Positions 15,351-23,353 of a stretch of DNA of 34,417 bases are shown piece by piece. The notes under the pieces are model-generated. The model did no database searches. It had not been told where the DNA came from and was given only the letters and a program-made list of their open reading frames with translations. The stretch is from GWB1-38-13 sp964608405 (lineage in GTDB: Bacteria > Patescibacteriota > Microgenomatia > UBA8517). Each line of letters begins with the position of its first letter. Positions within the stretch are counted from its first letter, which is position 1. The translations under genes were made by a program, and so were the position numbers. The stretch covers positions 1-34,417 of the forward strand of contig CAZSNC010000004.1 in the NCBI GenBank assembly GCA_964608405.1, written 5' to 3'.

Positions 15351-17642
15351 TTATTTTATTCTACCACTTACCAGATCCTCCTCGGCTTGTTTTATTACAC
15401 CTCTTACACGATCGACCGCATCAGGGTTTACAGACATACTTGTAACACCATATTTAACAAGTTTTCTTGCAAAATCATCATACGTTGACGGTGCCTGTCC
15501 ACAAACGGATGATGTTACACCCGCTGCATTACAATGTTTAATCACACGCCTTAGCGACCACATAACGGCCGGTGAACGTTCGTCAAACTCGTTTGCAACA
15601 TCAGCGTTGTCTCTGTCAGTACCTGTTACAAGCATTGTCAAATCATTGGAACCGATTGAAACTCCATCAATACCTATCTTAATAAACTCATCTATCATGA
15701 TTACATTTATCGGAATCTCAACCATCATCCAAAACTTAAAGGTGGGATCTTCAAATAATCCCTCTGTTGCAACAAGTTTTCTCACACGTCTTAATTCCTC
15801 CGGTGATCTTACAAAAGGAATCATTAACCAAAGATTTTTATACTTTCTTCTCACTTCTTTGATCGCCTGTAGCTCAAGATTGAATACTTCTGGATGTGAA
15901 ATATAACGATATGCTCCTCTGAAACCTAACATCGGATTGGCTTCAACCGGTTCCCACTTTTCACCACCCGGTAAACTTCTATATTCATTTGTTTTAAAGT
16001 CTGTTGCTCGATATACAACCGGCCGGGGTGAAAAAGCCTTGGCAAATAATTCAATACTATTTTCAAGTTTATTAACAAAATCCGCCTGTTTCTTCTGTTG
16101 AATTGCTTCTTTGGGATGGATGCCGATATTGGCAATCATAAACTCTGCACGAAGAAGGCCTACACCTTGCACATTTAACTTTGAAACTTCTTTTGCTCTT
16201 TCTGGTTCCGCCAAATTGACATATAGTTTTGTAGCGGTTTTAACCTCGGAATTTTTTGTCTCAAGCTTCTGAACTACCTTTTTACCGGAGGAGACTTTTC
16301 CTCCCAAGAGAACCAATCCCTTGCTTCCGTCTACAGTTACAATTTGATTTTCCTTTAGTGTTTTGGTTGCAGTTTTAGCACCAACTACACATGGAATTCC
16401 AAGCTCTCTGGAGACTATGGCGGCGTGTGAGGTCAAGCCCCCTTCGTCGGTTACAATAGCAACAGCCTTTTTCATTGCCGGAACATAATCGGGTGACGTC
16501 ATTTTGGCCACCAAAACGTCTCCTGCCTTAACTTTGGAAATTTCCTTCGGGCTTTGGAGTATCTTAACATATCCGGTGCCAATACCTGGACTTGCCGATG
16601 CACCACTTAGAATTGGAGTGCTGGACTGGTTTTCATCCTTTGTTAACGATTCTTCCTCAATGCTTTTCTTTTTTACGTCTTCTATCGTTGTAACGGGTCT
16701 GGTTTGAACAATATAGAGCTTACCTTTTTCATACGCCCATTCTGAATCCTGGGGAAAATAATAATGTTTCTGTAACGCATCGGAAAGTCTTGCTAGTTTG
16801 ATGATATCTTTATCACCAATTTTTTGTTTATCAATCAATCTTTTCGGGACTTCCTGCTCATATGTTTTTTCTCCTTTTCTTGAAAGCATAACTTTTTGGT
16901 CAGAAATCTCTTTGGAAAGAATAGAAAACGTTTCTTTCTGGACAGTATAAGTGTCAGGCACCACGGATCCTTGAACAATCATTTCACCAAGTCCCCATAC
17001 CGATTCAATAATAATTTTATCTTTCTCGTTGTTTACAGGATTTATCGAAAACATAACTCCGGAGACTTCTGACTGCACCATCTTTTGGACGATTACAGAT
17101 ATCTTCACTTTATCGTGTGGAATTTTGTTTTGATCGCGGTAGAATATTGCCCTTGCGGTAAAAAGCGAAGCCCAACAATCTCTAACTGCCATTAAAAGAT
17201 TATTTTGGCCTTTAATATTAAGGAAAGTTGCTTGTTGACCTGCAAAGGACATTCCTGGAAGATCTTCTGCCGTTGCCGACGATCGTACTGCAACAAGTGC
17301 AGAAGAGAAAGCACCGCCAAGTTTTTTGTAATATCTGACTATATCAACTGCAACATCATTCGGAATTTCACCTTCACCCACAATTTTTTGAATTTTTTTA
17401 GAGGCACTATTGAGCTGCTCTGGATCATTGACATCAACCTGTTTTAGGAAATCATTTATTGTATTAACAATGTTGTTGTGTTTTAAAAATGCATCGTATG
17501 CGATTGTTGTTACAGCAAAACCGTTTGGAACTGGGAAACCGGCTTTTGTCATCTCTCCGAGGTTGGCGCCTTTTCCCCCAACTAGAGCGAGGTCATCCTT
17601 ATCAATTTCTTTGAAAAATAAATTATATTTATCGGCAGGCAT
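15351..17642 (-). CDS. ppsA: Phosphoenolpyruvate synthase (pyruvate, water dikinase)
   Basis: This enzyme converts pyruvate, ATP and water to PEP, AMP and phosphate. The 763-residue protein has an N-terminal ATP-grasp domain (VGGKGANLGEMTKAGFPVP at 21-39; VAVRSSATAEDLPGMSFAG at 118-135), a central phosphohistidine domain with catalytic H406 (DEGGLTSHAAIVSRELGIP), and a C-terminal PEP/pyruvate barrel with catalytic C714 (SSVCGQAPS). The ATP-binding and catalytic motifs support PEP synthase rather than PTS enzyme I. Pyruvate phosphate dikinase, with its longer insert, is less likely at this length. In small-genome CPR this enzyme may stand in for pyruvate kinase; that is inference and no pyk gene is visible here. 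Confidence 0.95.
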   Translation of the reverse strand: MPADKYNLFFKEIDKDDLALVGGKGANLGEMTKAGFPVPNGFAVTTIAYDAFLKHNNIVNTINDFLKQVDVNDPEQLNSASKKIQKIVGEGEIPNDVAVDIVRYYKKLGGAFSSALVAVRSSATAEDLPGMSFAGQQATFLNIKGQNNLLMAVRDCWASLFTARAIFYRDQNKIPHDKVKISVIVQKMVQSEVSGVMFSINPVNNEKDKIIIESVWGLGEMIVQGSVVPDTYTVQKETFSILSKEISDQKVMLSRKGEKTYEQEVPKRLIDKQKIGDKDIIKLARLSDALQKHYYFPQDSEWAYEKGKLYIVQTRPVTTIEDVKKKSIEEESLTKDENQSSTPILSGASASPGIGTGYVKILQSPKEISKVKAGDVLVAKMTSPDYVPAMKKAVAIVTDEGGLTSHAAIVSRELGIPCVVGAKTATKTLKENQIVTVDGSKGLVLLGGKVSSGKKVVQKLETKNSEVKTATKLYVNLAEPERAKEVSKLNVQGVGLLRAEFMIANIGIHPKEAIQQKKQADFVNKLENSIELFAKAFSPRPVVYRATDFKTNEYRSLPGGEKWEPVEANPMLGFRGAYRYISHPEVFNLELQAIKEVRRKYKNLWLMIPFVRSPEELRRVRKLVATEGLFEDPTFKFWMMVEIPINVIMIDEFIKIGIDGVSIGSNDLTMLVTGTDRDNADVANEFDERSPAVMWSLRRVIKHCNAAGVTSSVCGQAPSTYDDFARKLVKYGVTSMSVNPDAVDRVRGVIKQAEEDLVSGRIK

Positions 17643-17655
17643 AGTATCGTTATTA

Positions 17656-17684
17656 ATCGTAACGGTTATTTATATTTTGGTCAA
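17656..17684 (-). promoter_or_regulatory. Putative promoter of ppsA-eno-dedA
   Basis: On the minus strand a TTGACC -35 (17679-17684) and TACGAT -10 (17656-17661) are 17 bases apart in the 50-base gap between the isomerase stop and ppsA. The -10 is weak (four of six). The leader would be short, with no Shine-Dalgarno site. Confidence 0.4.
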
Positions 17685-17692
17685 CAATTAAA

Positions 17693-18763
17693 TCAACCGT
17701 TTGTGAGTTCTTCAATTCTTGTTTTAAAGTAGTCTACCCATACAATTGGCGCGGGATCCTGTCCATATAATATTGACATATAGAAGTTTACTAATGCCCA
17801 ATACTGTATCGTTTCAAATACTTGCGAAAAGTACGAATTAGATACCGGCTTGTAGAGGATGTTATTGATATTGTTTTTACTTATTACTTCCTGTGTAATT
17901 TCAAATCGTTTTTTAATCTCGGGTGAATAAAGGTCAGATGTAATAAGTACCGCATGGACGTTATTGCTATTAGTATTTGGGTTTTTGAGACCTTCCATTA
18001 AATGATGATTGATTTCGGGTATAGAAAAATCAAATGAAAGATTTTTTGCATTTTCGTTGAGTTGATTGTTGACAACATGTGTGGCTCCGATGAGGTGTTC
18101 AGATGAAAAATACAGGATAATTTTATCCTTTAGAGATTGGGCAAAAGATAAAGCCTGGGAATTCTCGTTTTTATTGATGTCATTGTTTTCAATAATAGCG
18201 TTCATCGTTTTTACAGCTTCCTCAACCTCGGATAGATTTATATCCAAAATACCGGCTTTGGCTGCCAAAACCAGCTGTCCTACCACTGAATAGCCAATAG
18301 CCATTCGTGGTTGGTTTGAGGGGTTGTGGGTTGGTGTAATCAGGTAGTGGGGAGTATTGTTTGATTTTGAAATCTCAATCAGTTCTCCACCCGCTCCGAT
18401 CGAGATTATCTTTGCTCTTTTATCGAGAGCTTCTTTAAAATTTTGCACTGTTTCCTCTGTGTTTCCGGAATAACTTGAAGTAATAACAAGGGTCTTTTCG
18501 TTTACAAACGTGGGAATCTCATAACCGTTGATTCGTGTCAATGGTACTTTGAGGCTGGAAAAATACAAGGATTCGATCACCCTGGCTCCAAGGCCGGACC
18601 CCCCCATACCGCACATAACAACATTATCTATATTTTTGTAGTCCTCTGGGATATTAACCTTATTTGCATCTTCCCATGCATGCAGGCACTGTTGGGGAAG
18701 GTTTAAGACAGATCCATAAACATTTTGCTTATCCAACTGACTTATTTTATCTTTCAAGTCCAT
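17693..18763 (-). CDS. Bifunctional phosphoglucose/phosphomannose isomerase
   Basis: This 356-residue SIS-fold isomerase belongs to the PGI/PMI type, which interconverts glucose-6-P or mannose-6-P with fructose-6-P. Visible marks: the first sugar-phosphate loop VMCGMGGSGLGARV (about 49-62), the second SIS motif TSSYSGNTEETV (about 95-106), the Pro-rich PTHNPSNQPRMAIGYSV segment, and the acid/base strand PEINHHLMEGL. The length fits the family (about 300-350) and is much shorter than classical PGI. It follows the phosphomannomutase by 16 bases, making a hexose-phosphate unit that feeds sugar-nucleotide synthesis. Confidence 0.9.
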   Translation of the reverse strand: MDLKDKISQLDKQNVYGSVLNLPQQCLHAWEDANKVNIPEDYKNIDNVVMCGMGGSGLGARVIESLYFSSLKVPLTRINGYEIPTFVNEKTLVITSSYSGNTEETVQNFKEALDKRAKIISIGAGGELIEISKSNNTPHYLITPTHNPSNQPRMAIGYSVVGQLVLAAKAGILDINLSEVEEAVKTMNAIIENNDINKNENSQALSFAQSLKDKIILYFSSEHLIGATHVVNNQLNENAKNLSFDFSIPEINHHLMEGLKNPNTNSNNVHAVLITSDLYSPEIKKRFEITQEVISKNNINNILYKPVSNSYFSQVFETIQYWALVNFYMSILYGQDPAPIVWVDYFKTRIEELTNG

Positions 18764-18779
18764 AATTCAGCAATTGGGG

Positions 18780-20213
18780 TCATTTTACAAAATCAATATT
18801 CACACAAAGAGGATCGTCCCAAATCACTTCTTTATAACTATGTAATATTTCTTTAATATATCTTCTTCTTTCCTCAAAAACTTCTTTGGTTTTTGCCTCG
18901 AATTTCACAGTAATGTAGGGACCATTTTGGGAATATCTTATAACAAGCATTCCGTCATCAAAATCAGCTCTTACACCATCATCGCCGGGAATAACATTCT
19001 CATCTGTGATTTCTGCTCCGGCAAAATCATTTTTAAATTTTACAGACAGATTTTTTATTACCATTTTTTTCTTATCATCCGGACACCCAACTTTAATTTC
19101 GGGGGATGAAATAAATTGTGGAAAGGTTTCGTAAAGTTGACTGAGGGTAAGATTTTTTTCTGATAAATATTCTAGAACTCTTAATGTCGCATACGTACCG
19201 TCATCGTGTCCATAAGCATTATCATTAAAGAAGAAGTGTCCGGAAAGTTCACCACCAAAAACAGCACCTACTTCCGCGATCTTTGCTTTAATAAATGCAT
19301 GACCAGTCTTCCAGATAATCGGTGTTCCTCCATTTTGTTTGATTACTTCCCTAACAACTTGTGAGCAGAGTGTGTTATAAACGATTTTCGAATTCGGGAA
19401 TCTTTCAAGAATCTCTTGAGAGAAAATTGCAACGGCTACATCATTCCATAGTACATGACCTTTTTCGTCTACAAACCCTATTCTGTCTCCGTCTCCATCA
19501 TAAGCAAGTCCAATATCGGCTTTGTTTTTCAATACTTCAACAGCCAAATTCTCCATTAGTTTTGCATCAGTTGGATCCGGAGTTCCTGCGGGAAAATGTC
19601 CATCCACTCCTGAATTTATTTCTATAACTTCACAGTTTAATCTACGTGCTATTTCAGGATTAAAAAGAGTAGTTGTTCCCTTATGGGTATCCATGACGAT
19701 TCTATAAGGTTTTTTAAGCTCAACTCTTTTTAGTACGTCGTGGATATAATCCTCTTTGATATCAGCTTGAGTAACAGTTCCTTTCTTATCTGATTTATAA
19801 AATTCTTCTGTTTCAACCAATCTTTTAAGCTCCTGAACTTCATCGGGGCCTGTAGTTTGAGAAAAACCGATCGCAAGCTTGAATCCGTTATAATTCCACG
19901 GATTATGTGAAGCCGTTATCATACATCCACCATTAGTCTGAAAACGATACTGTCCATAATAAACCATCTGTGTCATCACAAGTCCAAGGTCGATAACATC
20001 AATTCCGCAAGAAACCACTCCTTGTATAAATGCTTTCTTATATTCTTCACCGCTAAGTCGGCAATCAATGCCGACAACAATTTGTTTAATTTTTCTTTTT
20101 CTTAAGAAAGTTCCATATGCCTTAGCTATTGCCTCAACAATTCCGAAGTTGAGATCTACATCGACCACACCCCTGATATCATAATTACGAAAGATAAATG
20201 GATTCACCTTCAT
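18780..20213 (-). CDS. manB: Phosphomannomutase/phosphoglucomutase
   Basis: The enzyme moves phosphate between C6 and C1 of mannose or glucose through a phosphoserine. In 477 residues it carries the alpha-D-phosphohexomutase motifs: YDIRGVVDVDL near the N-terminus, active-site S102 in TASHNPWNYNGFK, the metal loop DGDGDR at 239-244, the sugar-specificity loop GGELSGHFFF, and a C-terminal phosphate-binding region (RYSQNGPYITVKFEA). Sugar preference cannot be decided from sequence. It begins 9 bases after the holA-like gene and precedes the isomerase, so both are probably co-transcribed. Confidence 0.94.
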   Translation of the reverse strand: MKVNPFIFRNYDIRGVVDVDLNFGIVEAIAKAYGTFLRKRKIKQIVVGIDCRLSGEEYKKAFIQGVVSCGIDVIDLGLVMTQMVYYGQYRFQTNGGCMITASHNPWNYNGFKLAIGFSQTTGPDEVQELKRLVETEEFYKSDKKGTVTQADIKEDYIHDVLKRVELKKPYRIVMDTHKGTTTLFNPEIARRLNCEVIEINSGVDGHFPAGTPDPTDAKLMENLAVEVLKNKADIGLAYDGDGDRIGFVDEKGHVLWNDVAVAIFSQEILERFPNSKIVYNTLCSQVVREVIKQNGGTPIIWKTGHAFIKAKIAEVGAVFGGELSGHFFFNDNAYGHDDGTYATLRVLEYLSEKNLTLSQLYETFPQFISSPEIKVGCPDDKKKMVIKNLSVKFKNDFAGAEITDENVIPGDDGVRADFDDGMLVIRYSQNGPYITVKFEAKTKEVFEERRRYIKEILHSYKEVIWDDPLCVNIDFVK

Positions 20214-20222
20214 GGTTAATTA

Positions 20223-20891
20223 TTATTGTAACTTTCTGACAATAAAAAAATCAAGCTCGTCTTTGAGATTTACAGATGAAGTTTTTGTTTTGATATCAAT
20301 TTTTGCCAGATCATCTATAACGGATTTAATTTTTACTTTGCCGAATTTATCGGCTTGCCTTTTTATGTTTTGGCTCCGCCACAGCGGGTACGGAAGAGGT
20401 TTGTCGGAATATAATACCAAAAACATATCTTTAAGTTGTCCGACAAGAATTGAAAAAACAAGCTCAACGGGATCCGTTTTTAATGACTCATGGAAAAAGA
20501 AAAGGCAATTTTTAATATTGTCGGGGTAAAAATTATCGATAAATTTCCATAAATATTTGGATAACTTAAATACTTCGTTTTTCTTGACATCGTTGAGTTT
20601 TTTTATAAAAGTGTCCGGAATTGTATTGTCGTGATATATCAGGATTTCTGTTTGGGTATCAATGTCTTTTAAATGTTGAATTGTCACGGCGTCTATTAAA
20701 GTGTATTTTCTTATTGTCACGAGCCTCTTACTTCCGAAGAGTGTGTTTGAACGAAGGATATTTTTAATGTCAGTGTTGGCATCATCAATCTCGACAATTT
20801 CCCATTTATTAGCCCGTGCTTTGTCGAGGTAGAGCTTCAATCTCTCGTATGATGCGATACTGTTATCTCCGTGTATCAGATATATATTCAT
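20223..20891 (-). CDS. holA: DNA polymerase III delta-subunit-like protein (HolA-like), short
   Basis: The delta subunit opens the sliding clamp in the clamp loader. The N-terminus has the family form MNIYLIHGDNSIASYERLKL, with an ATPase-like first strand. An acidic strand (WEIVEIDDANTD) and LRSNTLFGSKRLVTIR, the clamp-contact-region pattern, follow. The middle has a degenerate Lon-like phrase (DTQTEILIYHDNTIPDTFIKK). At 222 residues it is about a third shorter than typical HolA (near 330), with a reduced C-terminal collar domain. The assignment rests on overall pattern, not on a decisive motif. Confidence 0.75.
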   Translation of the reverse strand: MNIYLIHGDNSIASYERLKLYLDKARANKWEIVEIDDANTDIKNILRSNTLFGSKRLVTIRKYTLIDAVTIQHLKDIDTQTEILIYHDNTIPDTFIKKLNDVKKNEVFKLSKYLWKFIDNFYPDNIKNCLFFFHESLKTDPVELVFSILVGQLKDMFLVLYSDKPLPYPLWRSQNIKRQADKFGKVKIKSVIDDLAKIDIKTKTSSVNLKDELDFFIVRKLQ

Positions 20892-20898
20892 AAAATAA

Positions 20899-21357
20899 CT
20901 ATCTTGTTTTTTCGCTTAGCCTGACTGATCTTATCAGATTATCTACTTTTTTATGGAAACTTCTTTTTCCGTATCTGATGTGTGGTAGCAAACTTCCTGA
21001 AAAATTCATTGGAATGTGAGCCAATTCGTGCAGGAGAACTTCGTCTTTCCGGCTATCCGGTAGGTTGTCGTATTTTTCTGAAATTACCTCGATAATGTAG
21101 TGGGGTTTTTCATTTAATGCCATTTGCCAAATTTTTGTTAACCCCCATATTCTGGCATATGCATGTGCTTTGGAATTGTGTGACCTGAATGAAGAAATAT
21201 TCTCTATTTTATGCGGAAGGGATGACAATTTTAGAAGTTTATTCAGTTTTATTTTAACGTCGCCGGCTTTTTCCCACGCCACAGATTTATTGGGAGATTT
21301 GGGCCGCCTTTTACTTTTCTTATTCGACTTTATAAACCTCAGTGCCTTCCTTAACAT
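20899..21357 (-). CDS. Putative zinc metallopeptidase with HELAH motif
   Basis: This 152-residue protein has a basic N-terminus (LRKALRFIKSNKKSKRRPK), a predicted alpha/beta middle, and a zincin motif H110-E111-x-x-H114 within DEVLLHELAHIPMNF. H126 or H135 is a candidate third ligand (LLPHIRYGKRSFHKKVD). The small size and pattern resemble the SprT-like or phage-type putative metallopeptidases. The substrate is unknown. The listed ATG overlaps the upstream gene by 38 bases; an alternative GTG at 21280-21282 would drop the basic tail and remove the overlap. It shares a likely transcript with the EF-Tu-domain-like gene and holA. Confidence 0.72.
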   Translation of the reverse strand: MLRKALRFIKSNKKSKRRPKSPNKSVAWEKAGDVKIKLNKLLKLSSLPHKIENISSFRSHNSKAHAYARIWGLTKIWQMALNEKPHYIIEVISEKYDNLPDSRKDEVLLHELAHIPMNFSGSLLPHIRYGKRSFHKKVDNLIRSVRLSEKTR

Positions 21358-21574
21358 CGTTTTCGACCATTAATCCTATCACATCTCCACTTGATGCAGA
21401 ATCGATAGATTTATGTTCGACCTGAATAGAATCTACATTTTGGCTAAATAATTCTTCTCCTCCCCTGACAAACTTTATCTTATCTCCAACCTTAATATCC
21501 GAAGTAAGGTTTAAAATCGCAACCTTAATTTTATCGTAGTAGTGAGATACAGAACCGATTTTATTTCCGTCCAC
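21320..21574 (-). CDS. Translation elongation factor-like small protein (EF-Tu domain 2-like beta barrel)
   Basis: This 84-residue protein has the beta-barrel pattern of domain 2 of translational GTPases, with no GTPase domain. Marks are IGSVSHYYDKIKVAILNLTS, the DIKVGDKIKF turn, then SIQVEHKSIDSASSGDVIGL, which matches 'MQ..g..v..a.aGd.vgl' in EF-Tu-like factors. Stand-alone versions are known in archaea and CPR and have no fixed role. It uses a GTG start at 21572-21574. The start is fixed by a strong Shine-Dalgarno sequence, AAGGAGGTGA at 21581-21590, six bases upstream, the best in the window. Confidence 0.8.
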   Translation of the reverse strand: MDGNKIGSVSHYYDKIKVAILNLTSDIKVGDKIKFVRGGEELFSQNVDSIQVEHKSIDSASSGDVIGLMVENDVKEGTEVYKVE

Positions 21575-21580
21575 TTATAA

Positions 21581-21626
21581 TCACCTCCTTTTAAAGTATT
21601 ATAACAAACGAGAAGATTGGATTAAA
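21581..21626 (-). promoter_or_regulatory. Promoter plus strong Shine-Dalgarno site of the EF-like/metallopeptidase/holA unit
   Basis: On the minus strand a perfect -10 TATAAT (21598-21603) lies 17 bases from a moderate -35 TTTAAT (21621-21626), and AAGGAGGTGA (21581-21590) follows. The -10 sits in the 47-base gap after ruvC, so the downstream unit probably has its own promoter. The GTG start contrasts with the strong ribosome site. Confidence 0.55.
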
Positions 21627-22128
21627 TTTTTACAGTTATGGCGCCAATATTTATGGCGTGACATAAAGCGATAGCGAGTGCGTCCGCAGAATTATCAAAA
21701 TGTGTTTTTTGATGTTTCTTGCTTTTAATTTTAGGGCCTAATATTTTTCTGACGGCTTTTTGCATCATTTTTTTATCTGATCTTCCGTTACCCGATATCT
21801 GTTTTTTAATTGTTCCGGGTGCGTACTCAAATAGTTCAAGTTTGTTATTGTATGCACAAAGCATCATTACACCCTGTGCCTGTCCTACCGCAATCGCCGT
21901 TTTGGCATTTGTTGCAAAAAATATTTTCTCCATCGACATTGCATCGGGATTAAAGCTTTTTATAATATGAGACAATTTTTTATAAATGTCCGACAATCGT
22001 TTTCTTGAATTGTGGTTTTTGTCAGTTTCGATAAGGCCGTATTCCATTACAGAAAAACTTTTACCTTTAATTTCCAACAACCCGTATCCAGTGGTAGCTG
22101 TTCCGGGATCAATGCCTAAAATAATCAT
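21622..22128 (-). CDS. ruvC: Crossover junction endodeoxyribonuclease RuvC
   Basis: RuvC resolves Holliday junctions during recombination. The 168-residue protein starts with IILGIDPGTATTGYGL, containing catalytic D7. It has E67 in AMSMEKIFF and ends with the DNSADALAIALCHA motif containing D149. The fourth acidic or His position, three residues before D149, is N146 here; H143 and D145 are close by and may compensate. Length is typical. Its start overlaps the DUF5652 gene by four bases (ATGA). Confidence 0.95.
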   Translation of the reverse strand: MIILGIDPGTATTGYGLLEIKGKSFSVMEYGLIETDKNHNSRKRLSDIYKKLSHIIKSFNPDAMSMEKIFFATNAKTAIAVGQAQGVMMLCAYNNKLELFEYAPGTIKKQISGNGRSDKKMMQKAVRKILGPKIKSKKHQKTHFDNSADALAIALCHAINIGAITVKI

Positions 22129-22379
22129 TTTCTGGGAGTTTCCTTTTTGAGAAGTTTGATTGAGGGAAATTTAAATTGTTTTTTTGAAAAATACAGAAGA
22201 TATAGTATTTCGGGAATACCGAGAAGGTTTACGATAAGTATAAAGATAAACCAATATTTGCTGGAATTCTTGGCAGCTCTCCATAGTGAAAGGCCTTTTA
22301 AGGTTGCAGTATATGTGTAAAACAAAATGATAAATATTGGACTCTGCTGAAGGTTTGAAACAATTTTTGTAATCTCCAT
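22125..22379 (-). CDS. DUF5652-like small membrane protein
   Basis: This 84-residue protein has two membrane segments (about 15-30 and 43-62) with the conserved intervening phrase LKGLSLWRAAKNSSKYWFIF and the later NLLGIPEILYLLYFSKK. This pattern matches the DUF5652 family seen in CPR genomes. Function is unknown. It overlaps ruvC by four bases and lies 5 bases after the SurA-N-like gene. Confidence 0.75.
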   Translation of the reverse strand: MEITKIVSNLQQSPIFIILFYTYTATLKGLSLWRAAKNSSKYWFIFILIVNLLGIPEILYLLYFSKKQFKFPSIKLLKKETPRK

Positions 22380-22384
22380 AATTA

Positions 22385-23044
22385 TTAAAGATATCGATAA
22401 ATTTCAGATGAGTTTACCTTTTCATCGATCCAGCTTTTGTAAGAAGCGGTCACTTTTTCCTGGTAAATTTGGTATCTTATATCCTCTTTTAACTGCTCGT
22501 ATGTCTTGTCTTTCCCGTAAATATCCCTGTTTTCATCGTACCTTGCTTTTATTTCGTCATCAGAAACACTGGTACTGTCTTTGAGAAGCTGTTCCAGAAT
22601 CTTTTGAATTTTTACGTTTTCAACAAGTTGGTCGTGTGTCATACCCTGGTAAGCGAGTATGTCCTCGAGTGTTGCTCCCTGTTGGGCAACGGAACTTCTG
22701 ATAAGATCAAGTTCGTTTTGTATGTCACTATCAGTTACAGATATGTTGTTTTTCTTGGCTTCCTGGAAAATAATCTTTTTGGTAATCATGTCTTCAAGAA
22801 CCGTACTTCCCTGACTCTTTTCCAATTCTTTGTAAAATTCAGACCTTGAAATTGTCTGTCCATTTACCTTGGCTACGTTTAATCTTTTATTTAAAAAGAC
22901 AATTAGGAGGGTAAAAAGGATTAAAGCTCCTGAGAGGCTTAAAAAGATTAAAAACTTTTTAGTAGATAAAATATTTAAAAACATCTTATTGGAGGATTTG
23001 CTGATAGAGGTGTTTTTGTCGGTATTATTTGTATTTTTTGCCAT
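22385..23044 (-). CDS. SurA-N-like membrane-anchored chaperone
   Basis: The start is taken as the ATG at 23042-23044; a TTG farther upstream overlaps the preceding gene. The 219-residue protein has a polar, Asn/Lys/Ser-rich cytoplasmic N-terminus, one membrane helix (about 32-52, LIFLSLSGALILFTLLIVFL), then an extracellular SurA-N-like region. This begins with VAKVNGQTISRSEFYKELEK, the usual 'VNGe.It..ey' start, followed by helices (VLEDMITKKIIFQEAKK, LIRSSVAQQGATLEDILAYQ, LLKDSTSVSDDEIKARYDEN). There is no parvulin PPIase domain, so a chaperone without isomerase activity is likely. Confidence 0.8.
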   Translation of the reverse strand: MAKNTNNTDKNTSISKSSNKMFLNILSTKKFLIFLSLSGALILFTLLIVFLNKRLNVAKVNGQTISRSEFYKELEKSQGSTVLEDMITKKIIFQEAKKNNISVTDSDIQNELDLIRSSVAQQGATLEDILAYQGMTHDQLVENVKIQKILEQLLKDSTSVSDDEIKARYDENRDIYGKDKTYEQLKEDIRYQIYQEKVTASYKSWIDEKVNSSEIYRYL

Positions 23045-23054
23045 ACTAAAGATT

Positions 23055-23297
23055 TTATATCTTAACAAATATTTTCAACAAAATAAACAAGATGATCGCC
23101 AAATACAAAGAACTGCCAAGAGGAATATATATTTTATTCACGCCTTTTCTGGTGTAGATATCACCCGGCAGGACCAGCGGATTGCCCGGTCTTGAGGCAA
23201 GAAAGTACATGATCGCGATTGATATCCCCCAAATAATTAGGAACACTTTACCTGAAGATATTTTAGTAACAACGATATTGGTTTCCTCAATACCCAT
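23055..23297 (-). CDS. DUF2905-like small membrane protein
   Basis: This 80-residue protein has two membrane helices (about 19-34 and 61-79). The connecting segment LVLPGDIYTRKGVNKIYIPLG matches the conserved 'PGDi...g...fy.Pl' motif of the DUF2905 family. Function is unknown. It is first in a run leading to the SurA-N-like gene, DUF5652 and ruvC, and has a well-spaced promoter just upstream of its ATG. Confidence 0.8.
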   Translation of the reverse strand: MGIEETNIVVTKISSGKVFLIIWGISIAIMYFLASRPGNPLVLPGDIYTRKGVNKIYIPLGSSLYLAIILFILLKIFVKI

Positions 23298-23307
23298 ATC
23301 AGATTTA

Positions 23308-23337
23308 ATAATATGATAATCTAAAGTTACATGGCAA
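23308..23337 (-). promoter_or_regulatory. Promoter of the DUF2905/SurA-N/DUF5652/ruvC unit, probably leaderless
   Basis: On the minus strand TTGCCA (23332-23337) and TATTAT (23308-23313) are 18 bases apart. Expected initiation near 23301 leaves a leader of about 4 bases before the ATG at 23297. No Shine-Dalgarno site is present. Confidence 0.5.
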
Positions 23338-23353
23338 GTGGTAATATTTCGGT

